DNA from: Bordetella genomosp. 9
Lineage (GTDB): Bacteria > Pseudomonadota > Gammaproteobacteria > Burkholderiales > Burkholderiaceae_B
Direction: 5' to 3'
DNA length: 64,000 bases
Assembly (NCBI RefSeq): GCF_002119725.1
Contig: NZ_CP021109.1
Span: 124,001 to 188,000, forward strand
The translations under genes were made by a program, and so were the position numbers. Positions 46,035 to 54,478 of the stretch are shown here, one piece after another (position 1 is the first letter of the stretch; every line of letters begins with the position of its first letter). The notes beneath the pieces were generated by a model. It made no database searches. It was not told where the DNA came from and was given only the letters and a program-made list of their open reading frames with translations.

Positions 46035-46904
46035 TCATGACTGGTGCTCGTAGCGCTGGCCCAAGGCCAGCAGTTCGGGCGTGCCGATCAGCGCGTTGAG
46101 CTGATCGAAGTCCAGCATGCTTTCGCGCCACGGCGCCGTGGTGCCGTGCTCGTGCAGGCTGCCGTAGTAGCGTTGCAGCATGTGAGAGACGGCGCGCGCC
46201 GTCCCGCCGGGGAAGATGACGATGGCGAACCCCTTGGCGGCCAATTCGCGCGCGCTCTTCACCGGCGTCATCCCGCCTTCCACCATGTTCGCCAGCAGCG
46301 GCACGCGGCCGGCGAAACGGCGGCAGGCCGTTTCCATTTGCGCGTCGGTGCGCAGGGCCTCGACGAAGATCGCATCCACGCCGCATTCCAGGTATTGCTC
46401 CGCGCGGTCCAGCGCGGCATCCAGGCCTTCCACGGCAAGCGCGTCGGTGCGCGCCAGGATCAAGGTGTCGGCGCTGCCGCGCGCGTCCAGCGCGGCGCGC
46501 AGCTTGCCGCACATCTCGGCGGCCGGAACCACGTTCTTGCCCGCGAGGTGCCCGCATCGTTTCGGAAAGCCCTGGTCCTCCAGCTGGATCATCGCCGCGC
46601 CCGCGCGCTCGAAGCCGCGCACCGTGCGCTGCACGTTCAGCGCGTTGCCGAAGCCGGTGTCGCCGTCCACAATGACCGGGCACGAGACGCGTTCGGTGAT
46701 GCGGGCAAGCGTCTGCTCGACTTCGGTATAGGTGGTAAGGCCGACATCGGAGCGGCCCAGACGCGTGTACGCGATGGAGGCGCCGGACAGGTACAGCGCA
46801 TCGAAGCCCGACTGCTCGGCGATCAGCGCGGACAAGGCGTCGTAGACACCGGGCGCGAGCACGGTATGGCCGGCGGCGAGCTTCTGTTTCAGGGAATTCG
46901 GCAT
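46035..46904 (-). CDS. isocitrate lyase/PEP mutase superfamily carbon-carbon lyase
   Basis: 289 residues of the PrpB/oxaloacetate decarboxylase/dimethylmalate lyase group. DALYLSGASIAYTRLGRSD, VDGDTGFGNALNVQRTV (metal-binding Asp) and EDQGFPKRCGHLAGK, with the catalytic Cys in the KRCGH loop, are visible. Its start lies one base from the stop of the aconitase-like small subunit, so it is the last gene of the Bug-gntR-large-small-lyase operon. Likely splits a 2-hydroxy (methyl)succinate-type acid made by the hydratase into pyruvate or glyoxylate plus a small acid. A 2-methylisocitrate role is less likely because no prpC or prpD is near. Confidence 0.85.
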   Translation of the reverse strand: MPNSLKQKLAAGHTVLAPGVYDALSALIAEQSGFDALYLSGASIAYTRLGRSDVGLTTYTEVEQTLARITERVSCPVIVDGDTGFGNALNVQRTVRGFERAGAAMIQLEDQGFPKRCGHLAGKNVVPAAEMCGKLRAALDARGSADTLILARTDALAVEGLDAALDRAEQYLECGVDAIFVEALRTDAQMETACRRFAGRVPLLANMVEGGMTPVKSARELAAKGFAIVIFPGGTARAVSHMLQRYYGSLHEHGTTAPWRESMLDFDQLNALIGTPELLALGQRYEHQS

Positions 46905-46905
46905 C

Positions 46906-47433
46906 TCATGCTCTCATCGGATTGGGTTTCAGCGTGCCGTCGGCCAGACGGCGCTTGAGCAGATTCAACAAGCCGCCGGCGTCCACCATGTCGCGCAGGA
47001 AGCCGGGGATGGGTTCGCAGGGCAAGGCCGCGCCATCGCCCGTGATGATGCGGTCCCCCAATAGATCGATGCGGATGCGCTCGCCTTCCTGGATGCGTTC
47101 GGCCTGGGGGCAGGTCAGCAGCAGCAAGCCGACATTGAACGCGTTGCGAAAGTAGAGGCCGCTGAAGCTTGGCGCGATGACGGCGCGCAGGCCCAGCGTC
47201 ACCAGGGCCTGCGCGGCCTGTTCGCGTGAAGAACCGATGCCGAAGTTGGGGCCGGCAACGATGACGTCCCCAGGCTGCACCCCACCGGCAAAGTCGGGCC
47301 GCACGCGTTCCAGGCAGTGGCGCGCGATCTCGTCGATGCCGTACTTCATGTAGGCGCCGGGGGCCAGTTGATCGGTATCGACGTCGGCGCCCAGCCGCCA
47401 GACCCGATGCGAGGTTTGCGGATCGCGCGTCAT
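46906..47433 (-). CDS. aconitase-superfamily (LeuD-like) small subunit
   Basis: 175 residues: the swivel domain of a two-subunit hydro-lyase. It has GADVDTDQLAPGAYMKYG near the N-terminus and GIGSSREQAAQAL, the conserved GxGSSREQA stretch. In isopropylmalate isomerase the substrate-specificity loop reads YLRT; here the same place reads YMKY, so the substrate is probably not isopropylmalate. Start codon overlaps the large-subunit stop (ATGA). Partner of the gene at 47430-48692. Confidence 0.87.
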   Translation of the reverse strand: MTRDPQTSHRVWRLGADVDTDQLAPGAYMKYGIDEIARHCLERVRPDFAGGVQPGDVIVAGPNFGIGSSREQAAQALVTLGLRAVIAPSFSGLYFRNAFNVGLLLLTCPQAERIQEGERIRIDLLGDRIITGDGAALPCEPIPGFLRDMVDAGGLLNLLKRRLADGTLKPNPMRA

Positions 47434-48692
47434 TGCAGCATCTCCCGAGGATCGACAATGTGGCCCGCCACCGCGGCGGCCGCGACGGTATAGGGCGAGG
47501 CCAGGTAGACCTCGGCGGTGCGCGGCCCCATGCGGCCTTTGAAGTTGCGCGCCGTTGTTGCGATGACGTTGGCGCCTTCCGGTATCGAACCGCCGTAGCC
47601 CGAACAGGCGCCGCAGGAATTCGGCAGTACGGTCGCCCCGGCCTCCACCAGCGCAGCCATGACCCCTTCGCTTTCGGCCTGGCGCTGGTCGCGCGCGCTC
47701 GCGGGCGCGACCATCAAAGACACGCCCGCGGCGACGCGGCGGCCCTTCAGCACCCGCGCGGCGGCGCGCAGGTCCTCCAGCTTGGCGCCGGTGCAGGCGC
47801 CGATGTACGCCACCTGCATGGCGGTGCGGCCGTAGTCGCCGACGGGGCGCGAATTGGCGGGGCTGTGCGGCGCCGCGACGTGCGGGGCCAGGGACGCCGC
47901 GTCGAAGCGATAGCGTTCGGCGCAGGCGCCGGCGTCCGAATGCCAGGGCGCGATATCGACGCCCGGAACGCCGGCCGCCTCCAGCCAGGCCACGGTTTTC
48001 TCGTCGGGCGCGACCAGGCCCACTTGCGAGCCGATTTCCGCCGACATGTTCGACAGCGTCATGCGTTCCTGCATGGACAGCGCGCGCACCGCTTCGCCGC
48101 AGAACTCCATGGCCTGGTAGCGGCCGCCGTTCATCCCGAACCGGCCGATCATGTGCAGCATCATGTCCTTGGCGGTGACGCCGGGCGACAGCACGCCATC
48201 CCACTGCATCATCAGCGTTTCGGGCACGCGCACCCAGATCTCGCCGCTGGCCACCACGCCCAGCATCTCGGTGCTGCCCACGCCGAACATGTAGGCGCCG
48301 AAGGCCCCGCCGGTCGGCGAGTGCGAGTCGCCGCCGACGCAGAGCATGCCGGGACGGATGTGGCCGTGCTCGGGCACGACCACGTGGCAGATCCCCATCG
48401 AGTCATAGACGTGCGGCAAGGCTTGTTCGGCCGCCCATTCCCGCGCGATGCGCACGATCCTGCGCGATTCGTCGTCTGCCTCCGGCACGTAGTGATCCAT
48501 GACCAGCACGACCTTATCGCGGTCCCAGATGCCGGTGCCCAGCGCCTCGAGCATGGGCTTGAGGCGGCGCGGGCCGCTGGAATCGTGGAACATCGCGAGA
48601 TCGACCCGGCACGTCACGATGTCGCCGGGCGCTACGCTGGCGCGGCCGCTGGCGGCGGCGAGCAGCTTCTGGGCCAAGGTTTGGGCAGGCAT
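47430..48692 (-). CDS. aconitase-superfamily (LeuC/HacA-like) large subunit
   Basis: 420 residues, the shorter LeuC2/homoaconitase/dimethylmaleate-hydratase form. [4Fe-4S] cysteines are in YIGACTGAK and PNSCGACSGYGG, and the active-site His and Ser tracts are VGGDSHSPTGGAFGAYMFG (quoted in part) and DHYVPEA. It should catalyse reversible hydration of an unsaturated dicarboxylic acid together with the small subunit. The context (Bug receptor, GntR regulator, lyase) indicates catabolism, not leucine synthesis. Confidence 0.88.
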   Translation of the reverse strand: MPAQTLAQKLLAAASGRASVAPGDIVTCRVDLAMFHDSSGPRRLKPMLEALGTGIWDRDKVVLVMDHYVPEADDESRRIVRIAREWAAEQALPHVYDSMGICHVVVPEHGHIRPGMLCVGGDSHSPTGGAFGAYMFGVGSTEMLGVVASGEIWVRVPETLMMQWDGVLSPGVTAKDMMLHMIGRFGMNGGRYQAMEFCGEAVRALSMQERMTLSNMSAEIGSQVGLVAPDEKTVAWLEAAGVPGVDIAPWHSDAGACAERYRFDAASLAPHVAAPHSPANSRPVGDYGRTAMQVAYIGACTGAKLEDLRAAARVLKGRRVAAGVSLMVAPASARDQRQAESEGVMAALVEAGATVLPNSCGACSGYGGSIPEGANVIATTARNFKGRMGPRTAEVYLASPYTVAAAAVAGHIVDPREMLQ

Positions 48693-48742
48693 GGAAACCT
48701 CTACAGGGTTGCGGGGGGCGTTCCCGCCGGATCATGGCCGGC

Positions 48743-49516
48743 TCAGGAGGCGGCCCGGCCGGCTGGCAGCCACACCGGCGTGCCGGCCGTCTCGTGCGCC
48801 GCCATGTCCAGCCGATACTCGAAACGGTCCGGGCGATAGCGGGCATCCAGGAACTCCACCGGCTGGCCGGCGGCGTCCCGGACCAGGCGCTTGATGTTCA
48901 ACAGCGCCGAGGCGATGGGCACGCCCAGCGCCTCGGCGGCGGGCGGGTCCGCCAGCACCGCGGTCATGCTCTGTTCGGCGCCCGACACGCGCACCCCCAG
49001 TTCGCCGAAGATCTGCAGCAGCGGCTTGCTCGCCAGCGCCTTGCGTGGAATGCGCCGGCCGATCGCGTCGGGCACATAAGTCTTCAGATAGGAGAACGGC
49101 TCGCCCTGATGGCTTCTGACGCGGATGGACCGGTGCACGGGCGCGCCGGGCGCCACGCCAAGGCGCTCGGCCACCGCGGCCGGCGCCGGCTCCACGGAAA
49201 GCTCCAGCAGCTGCACCTGCGTCTGCATCCCCATGCGCTCCAGATGCGCGACGAGCGCGTCGATGCCGGCGCCATGAGGGCCGCCGGATGCGTCCGCGCG
49301 GGCCTGGGCGAAGGTGCCGCGCCCCTGGCGCCGCCAGATCAGCCCCTCTTCCGTCAGTGTCTCGAGCGCGCGGCGGACGGTCAGGCGCGAGACGCCGAAC
49401 TCTTCCGCCAGCCCGTGCTCGCCCGGCAAAGGGACGTCGGCGTCGTAAACGCCATCCAGCAGGCGCTGGCGCAAAAGCAGATAAACCTTGTGGTAAAGCG
49501 GCAGGGGACTGTTCAT
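48743..49516 (-). CDS. GntR-family regulator, HutC/UTRA subgroup
   Basis: 257 residues. The winged helix at about 8-75 contains PLPGEHGLAEEFGVSRLTVRRALETL (quoted partly), and the UTRA ligand domain follows (about 95-245; SYLKTYVPDAIG, NIKRLVRDAAGQPVEFLDARYRPDRFEY). It lies inside the operon between the Bug gene and the hydratase genes, so it most likely controls its own operon through the inverted repeat at 50528-50551. The ligand is probably the imported acid or a product of it. Confidence 0.9.
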   Translation of the reverse strand: MNSPLPLYHKVYLLLRQRLLDGVYDADVPLPGEHGLAEEFGVSRLTVRRALETLTEEGLIWRRQGRGTFAQARADASGGPHGAGIDALVAHLERMGMQTQVQLLELSVEPAPAAVAERLGVAPGAPVHRSIRVRSHQGEPFSYLKTYVPDAIGRRIPRKALASKPLLQIFGELGVRVSGAEQSMTAVLADPPAAEALGVPIASALLNIKRLVRDAAGQPVEFLDARYRPDRFEYRLDMAAHETAGTPVWLPAGRAAS

Positions 49517-49550
49517 GCCATCGGAATGCGTGGACGTTGACGGGAAGGGA

Positions 49551-50513
49551 TCACTCGACCGTGGCGCCAGTGAACTTCACCACTTCCGCGTAGCGGTCGA
49601 TGTCCTCGCTGACGAATTTCTTCAATTCGTCCGGCGTGCTGCTGACCGCCTGCGCCGACTCCTGTTCGAGCAGTCTCCGGAACTCGGGGGCAGCCACCGC
49701 CTTGCGGGCGGCGTCGTTCAGCGTCGCCAGTGTATCCGCGGGCAGGTTGGCGGGGCCGAACAGCGCGAACCAGGCGTTGGATTCGAAGCCCTTGATCGTG
49801 TCGCCGATGGGCGGGACCCCGGGCAGAGATTCGAGCGGTCTGGCGCTCGTGACGCCCAGCGCTTTCAAGGCCCCGCTCTTGACGTGCGGCATCACGTTGA
49901 GCGTGCTGCCGAACATCATGTCGACCTGTCCGCCCAGCAGATCCGTCACCGCGGGCGTGGTGCCTTTGTACGGCACGTTGACGATCTCCAGGCCGGCCAT
50001 CATCTTCATCCGTTCGCCGGCCATGTGCAGGGACGAGCCGATGCCGCCCAGCGCCATCGTGTACTTGCCGGGATTGGCCTTGGCAAGCTTGATGAAGTCC
50101 GCCATGTTGGACGCCGGAAAATCCTTGCGCGCGACCAGCACGCTGGGCACGCTGGCCAGCATGCTGATGGGCGTGAAGTCCTTGCGCGGATCGAACGGCA
50201 GGTTCTTGTACAGCGTGGCGTTGATCGAGAAGCTGTTGAAGCTGACCAGCAGGGTGTTGCCGTCCGCAGCGCTCTTGGCCACGTAATCCGCGGCGATATT
50301 GCCGCCCGCGCCCGGACGGTTTTCGACGATGACGCTGCGTTTGAGCCGCTTGCTCATGCTGGCGCCGATGTTGCGCGCGACCGTATCGGTCGTGCCGCCG
50401 GGCGGCGCACCCACGACGAGTTTGATGGGACCGGACTGGGAAAAGGCAGGCAAGGCCACGGCGCCCAGGGCGAGAGCGGCGGCCAGCGCAAAGGCGCGGC
50501 GGGTGGGCTGCAT
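49551..50513 (-). CDS. Bug/TctC-family tripartite tricarboxylate transporter binding protein
   Basis: Periplasmic receptor of 320 residues with a signal peptide ending at PAFSQS (about residue 26). Bug features: IKLVVGAPPGGTTDTVARN, VENRPGAGGNIAADYVAKS and PYKGTTPAVTDLLGGQVDMMF. The ATG at 50513 follows AGGAGA. There are no tctA or tctB membrane genes nearby, as is usual for the many orphan Bug proteins of Bordetella. First gene of the operon with gntR, the hydratase subunits and the lyase; probably senses or imports the acid they degrade. Confidence 0.9.
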   Translation of the reverse strand: MQPTRRAFALAAALALGAVALPAFSQSGPIKLVVGAPPGGTTDTVARNIGASMSKRLKRSVIVENRPGAGGNIAADYVAKSAADGNTLLVSFNSFSINATLYKNLPFDPRKDFTPISMLASVPSVLVARKDFPASNMADFIKLAKANPGKYTMALGGIGSSLHMAGERMKMMAGLEIVNVPYKGTTPAVTDLLGGQVDMMFGSTLNVMPHVKSGALKALGVTSARPLESLPGVPPIGDTIKGFESNAWFALFGPANLPADTLATLNDAARKAVAAPEFRRLLEQESAQAVSSTPDELKKFVSEDIDRYAEVVKFTGATVE

Positions 50514-50527
50514 GATGTCTCCTGTGT

Positions 50528-50551
50528 ACTTGTACGTAGAAGCATACAAGT
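50528..50551. promoter_or_regulatory. inverted repeat, candidate GntR operator
   Basis: ACTTGTA (50528-50534) and TACAAGT (50545-50551) are perfect complements with 10 bases between them, 15 bases before the Bug start codon. The TTGTA/TACAA half-sites fit HutC-type GntR operators. It would block transcription or the leader of the five-gene operon. Confidence 0.72.
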
Positions 50552-50649
50552 GCCTCTCGCCTTTGTCGAGCGCATCAAAACGCCCCCACCTCAAACCCTC
50601 CAGCGCCGCGACCGACCCTCCTCTTTCATGCGAGGCAAGTCCCCCCGGG

Positions 50650-50730
50650 GCGCCGCGGATCCGGCTCCGCCGGTCCGCAGGCGCGCCCCCTCGAGGGGGA
50701 AGCGCGGAGCGCTTCGGGGGTGGGCTTTCC
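50650..50730. repeat. dispersed intergenic palindromic repeat, copy 3
   Basis: Same element as at 21707-21784: CGCCGCGGATCCGGCTCCGC, then CGGTCCGCAGGCGCGCC, CCCCCTCGAGGGGG, AAGCGC-N2-GAGCGCTT and CGGGGGTGGGCT. It lies in the gap between the divergent Bug operon and the MFS gene at 50836. The remaining bases of this gap show no gene. Confidence 0.88.
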
Positions 50731-50835
50731 TGGCAGGAATTGACGGTTCGTTGTCACCCGCGCAGCGGGGCTTGCCGATACGCTGCGATGGCAGGGTCGC
50801 CATGGTGGCGGCCCGCCCATGCACCGACCCGCACG

Positions 50836-52065
50836 ATGTCCGCATTTCTCGATCAAGGGCGCCGCAACGCCGCCGTCCTGGCCATCTGCCAGGGCCTGTA
50901 CACCTGTGCAATCTCCATCGACCTGACGCTGACCGGACTGACCGGCTATCAGCTGGCGCCGGACAAGGCGCTTGCCACGCTGCCTTTCGCCTTGATCACG
51001 GTGTCGGGCGCCGTCACGACCTGGTTTGCTTCTTTCCTGCTGCAACGCTGGGGACGGCGCGCCGGATTCGTGCTGGGCGCGCTGACGGGCGCGATGGGCG
51101 GACTGGTTTCCGTGTGGGCGGTGTTCCACGCCAATTTCTGGGTCTTTTGCGCGGGCACCGCCGCGGTGGGCGTATTCCAGTCCTTCGCCCAGTACTACCG
51201 GCTGGCCGCCGCCGACGCCGTGCCCGACAACGCCAAGGGCCGGGCCATCTCGCTGGTGCTTGCCGGCGGCGTGATCGCGGCCGTTGCCGGCCCCGCCCTG
51301 GCGTCGTGGAGCAAGGACCTGTTCCAGCCGGTGCTGTTTGCGGGCGCCTACCTGATGGTGGCCGTGCTGGGAGGCCTGTCGGCGCTGATCCTGCTGGCGG
51401 GCCTGCGGGAAGCGCCCGCCGCCGCCCGGAAGGATGGGTCGTCGCAGGCCGCAATGCCGGAAACGGCGCGGCCGCTCGGCGAGATCGTGCGGCAGCCGGT
51501 CTTCGTCGCCGCCGCGGCCAACAATGTGGTGGGCTCGGTGTCCATGATGGCGGTGATGACGGCCGCGCCACTGGCGGCGGTGGCCTGTTCGCACAGCATG
51601 GAGCAGGGCGCCGGCATCATCCAATGGCATCTGGTGGGCATGTATGCGCCCTCTTTCTTCGCCGGCGCTCTGATTGCGCGCATCGGGCTGGCGCCGGTGC
51701 TCTATGCCGGCATGGCGCTGAACGTCCTGAGCGCCGTGGCGGCAATGGCATCCACCGGTCTGGCGGCGTTTCACGTATCGCTCTTCGCGCTGGGCGTGGG
51801 CTGGAATTTCATGTTCGTGGGCGGCACCACCCTGCTTGCGCGCGCTTACCGTCCGTCCGAGCGCGCCGCCACGCAAGGCTGCGCGGAGCTATTGCGCTAT
51901 GTCGCCACCGCCTGCGCCACCCTGGCCGCCGGACCGGCGCTGGAGCGCCTGGGCTGGTTCGCGCTGAATGCCGCCATGCTGCCGGTCATTGCGCTGGCCG
52001 CGGTCATGACGCTATGGTGGCACCTCGACGCGAGGCGCTTGCAGGCGCCTTGCGCCGCAGCCTGA
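50836..52065 (+). CDS. MFS transporter
   Basis: 409 residues with about 12 helices. LLQRWGRRAGFVLGALTGAMGG carries the loop 2-3 motif A, and a central polar loop lies near residues 195-215. It resembles YbjJ/riboflavin-type small MFS proteins more than drug exporters, but the substrate is unreadable. Starts at ATG 50836; the long open frame upstream crosses the repeat and is not coding. A GlxA-type regulator follows after 13 bases, so the two are likely co-transcribed. Confidence 0.83.
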   Translation: MSAFLDQGRRNAAVLAICQGLYTCAISIDLTLTGLTGYQLAPDKALATLPFALITVSGAVTTWFASFLLQRWGRRAGFVLGALTGAMGGLVSVWAVFHANFWVFCAGTAAVGVFQSFAQYYRLAAADAVPDNAKGRAISLVLAGGVIAAVAGPALASWSKDLFQPVLFAGAYLMVAVLGGLSALILLAGLREAPAAARKDGSSQAAMPETARPLGEIVRQPVFVAAAANNVVGSVSMMAVMTAAPLAAVACSHSMEQGAGIIQWHLVGMYAPSFFAGALIARIGLAPVLYAGMALNVLSAVAAMASTGLAAFHVSLFALGVGWNFMFVGGTTLLARAYRPSERAATQGCAELLRYVATACATLAAGPALERLGWFALNAAMLPVIALAAVMTLWWHLDARRLQAPCAAA

Positions 52066-52078
52066 TGCGGACCAAACA

Positions 52079-53185
52079 ATGAAAAGCGAGGCCGACATGC
52101 AACCGCAAGAGCAAGGCGGGGAGGACGCCATATCGCCGCGCGCCGGCCGGCGGGTCGTCGTACTGAGCTACCCCGGCGGCAATCTTCTGGACGTCGCCGG
52201 TCCGGTACAGACGTTCGAAACCGCGAACCGGCAGGCACTGGCCTCCGGGCACTGGCGCGAGCGTCCGTATGAGGTAATCGTGGCTTCGGAACACGGCGGC
52301 GCCGTGGCGAGCGGCGCCGGTCTGTCAGTGTCGACGCGGCCCATTTCGGCCCTGGCCGCGGCTTCCATCGATACCCTGATCGTGCCCGGCGGCAGTCCCG
52401 ACGATCGTCCGGCGGCATTGCCGGGGCTGGTGCGCTGGGTGAACCGGCACGCCGGCCGCGTGCGGCGCGTCTGCTCCGTCTGCACCGGCGCCTTCATTCT
52501 GGCCGAGGCCGGCGTGCTGGATGGTCTGCGAGTGACCACGCACTGGAAGTGGGCGGCGCGGCTGCAGGCCATGTATCCCGCCCTGACGGTGGATGCCGAT
52601 CCTATTTTCATCCGGCAGGGCCGCGTATGGACGTCCGCGGGGGTAACGGCCGGCATCGATTTGACGCTGGCGCTTGTGGAGGCCGACCTGGGACACCGGA
52701 TCGCCCTGGCCGTTGCGCGGGAATTGGTTGTATTCATCAAGCGCCCCGGCGGCCAGTCGCAGTTCAGCATTCCGCTGAATGCGCAGCACGATTGCGGCGC
52801 ATCCGGCTTTGCCGAATTGCATGCCTGGATGGCGGCGCATCTGCGCGACGACCTGCGCGTGGCGCGCCTGGCCGAGCGTGCGGGCATGTCGGCGCGCACT
52901 TTCGCCCGGGCGTACGCGGCCGCGGTGGGCCGCACGCCGGCCAGGACGGTCGAATCCATGCGGTTCGAGGCGGCCTGCCGCGCGCTGGAGGAAAGCCACG
53001 CGCCGCTGAAACGCATTGCGGCCGATACCGGCCATGGCACCGAACAGAATCTGCGTCGGGTGTTTCTCAGGCGCCTGCGCATTACGCCGCAACAGTATCG
53101 CGCGCGTTTCGCGCCGCGCGACGGTGCGCTCGCCCCCTATGCCGCCGTCCCCGCCGGCGAGGACGCGGTCGCGCTGGAGGGGTAA
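52079..53185 (+). CDS. GlxA-family AraC-type transcriptional regulator
   Basis: 368 residues in two domains: an N-terminal DJ-1/PfpI-like domain (about 24-210) with VVLSYPGGNLLDVAGPVQTFE, IVPGG and VCSVCTGAFILAEAGVLDG, then two AraC helix-turn-helices (about 255-345; LAERAGMSARTFARAYAAAVG and IAADTGHGTEQNLRRVFLRRL, quoted in part). The elbow Cys in VCTGAF is present as in inactive amidase-like sensors. It probably regulates the MFS gene directly upstream. Its last 49 bases overlap the convergent oxidase gene. Confidence 0.88.
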   Translation: MKSEADMQPQEQGGEDAISPRAGRRVVVLSYPGGNLLDVAGPVQTFETANRQALASGHWRERPYEVIVASEHGGAVASGAGLSVSTRPISALAAASIDTLIVPGGSPDDRPAALPGLVRWVNRHAGRVRRVCSVCTGAFILAEAGVLDGLRVTTHWKWAARLQAMYPALTVDADPIFIRQGRVWTSAGVTAGIDLTLALVEADLGHRIALAVARELVVFIKRPGGQSQFSIPLNAQHDCGASGFAELHAWMAAHLRDDLRVARLAERAGMSARTFARAYAAAVGRTPARTVESMRFEAACRALEESHAPLKRIAADTGHGTEQNLRRVFLRRLRITPQQYRARFAPRDGALAPYAAVPAGEDAVALEG

Positions 53186-54450
53186 GGCGCCGGCGCGGTG
53201 CGGGCGACCAGGTGGCGGCGGGCGTCCAGCTGCGTCAGGTCGGTAATGCCCAGCATGGCCATGTCGCGTGAGACTTCCCGCGTCAGCAAGCCGATGGCGT
53301 GTCGCAGCCCTTCCGGTCCCGCTGCCGCCGCGGCGTAGCCGAAGGGGCGCCCAACGAAAACCATTTTCGCGCCCAGCGCCATGGCCTTCAGAATGTCGGT
53401 GCCCCGGCGCACGCCGCCGTCCAGCATCACGGGAATGTCCGGGCATGCCTGCACGATGGCGGGCAAGGCGCGCAGCGGCGCGATCGCGCCGTCCAGCTGG
53501 CGGCCGCCATGGTTGGAAACGATGATGCCGTCGGCGCCCGCATCGCGCGCGGTGCGCGCGTCGTCGGCCCGCAGGATCCCCTTCACGATGAGGCGGCCGC
53601 GCCACTGGCGGCGAATGGCGCGCAGGTCATCCCAGTTCAGATGCCCGCGTTCCGAAAAATCGCGCAGCACGGAGGGCGACAGGATAGGCGCGCCGCGCGT
53701 CGCGTAGTTGTTCTCGAAGTGCGGCATGCCGTGCTGGGCCATCGTGCGCAGGAATGCGCCGAAGGTCCAGCGCGGATGCGTCAGGCCCTGCCACAGCAGG
53801 CCCAGGCTGGGGCGCAGGGGCGCGGAGAAACCGCTGCGCGCCGTGTTCTCGGTGTTGGGCGGCACCGGCGTATCGACCGTGACGACCATGGTCTCGAAAT
53901 TCGTGCGCGCCACGCGATCGATCAGCTTGACGATGGCGGCGCGATCGCCCGGCAGATAAGCCTGGAACCAGGCGCCAGGATGCGCTTCGGCGACTTCCTC
54001 CAGCCGGATCAGGGACGATCCGCTCATGATCATCGGCAGGCGCGCCTGGGCGGCCGCACGCGCCATGACCAGGTCGCCGCGATACGTCGACAGCGCCGTC
54101 AGGCCCAGCGGCGCGAACCCGAAAGGCGCGGCGTAATCCTGGCCGAACAGGCGCACGGCGGTGCTGCGGCGGGAGACGTCGACCATGACCTGTGGAAGAA
54201 ACGCGTAGTCGCCGAACGCCGCGCGATTGTCGTCGAAGGCGGCGCCGCTTTCGGCATAGCCGGCCATGTAGCCGTAGACGGGCCGGGGCAGGCGGCGCCG
54301 CGCGAGCGCCTCGAAGTCGTCCAGGCACAACACCCGCCGCAGGCGGCGCGGCACGGCGGGGCGTGCGGTGGGCGTTTGCGGGATGACGGGTGGCGCCAGG
54401 CGGGCCTGCGGATCGGGGGCATTCATGGTTGGGGGTGCTTCGTGTTGCAT
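53137..54450 (-). CDS. FMN-dependent alpha-hydroxy-acid oxidase/dehydrogenase (LldD/glycolate oxidase family)
   Basis: 437 residues; flavoenzyme oxidising an L-2-hydroxy acid such as lactate or mandelate to the keto acid. The FMN barrel shows YGYMAGYAES (catalytic Tyr region), PLGLTALSTYRGD, the active-site SNHGGRQLDGAIA with base His and Arg, and LDGGVRRGTDILKA and VGRPFGYA for FMN phosphate. The first 40 residues are a Pro-rich extension. ATG at 54450 or 54426 both lack good ribosome-binding sites. Last gene of the RraA-like/Bug/oxidase operon. Confidence 0.9.
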   Translation of the reverse strand: MQHEAPPTMNAPDPQARLAPPVIPQTPTARPAVPRRLRRVLCLDDFEALARRRLPRPVYGYMAGYAESGAAFDDNRAAFGDYAFLPQVMVDVSRRSTAVRLFGQDYAAPFGFAPLGLTALSTYRGDLVMARAAAQARLPMIMSGSSLIRLEEVAEAHPGAWFQAYLPGDRAAIVKLIDRVARTNFETMVVTVDTPVPPNTENTARSGFSAPLRPSLGLLWQGLTHPRWTFGAFLRTMAQHGMPHFENNYATRGAPILSPSVLRDFSERGHLNWDDLRAIRRQWRGRLIVKGILRADDARTARDAGADGIIVSNHGGRQLDGAIAPLRALPAIVQACPDIPVMLDGGVRRGTDILKAMALGAKMVFVGRPFGYAAAAAGPEGLRHAIGLLTREVSRDMAMLGITDLTQLDARRHLVARTAPAPYPSSATASSPAGTAA

Positions 54451-54478
54451 GGTGATTGCCGGAAAGGCGCCGGCTCGC

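Noticed and set aside
46035..46904. prpB of the methylcitrate cycle
   Set aside because: No prpC, prpD or acnD nearby; the partners are hydratase subunits and a Bug protein, so only a superfamily call is justified.
46906..48692. Leucine biosynthesis leuCD
   Set aside because: The large subunit is the short form, the specificity loop differs from YLRT, and the genes lie with a Bug receptor, GntR regulator and a lyase but without leuA or leuB.
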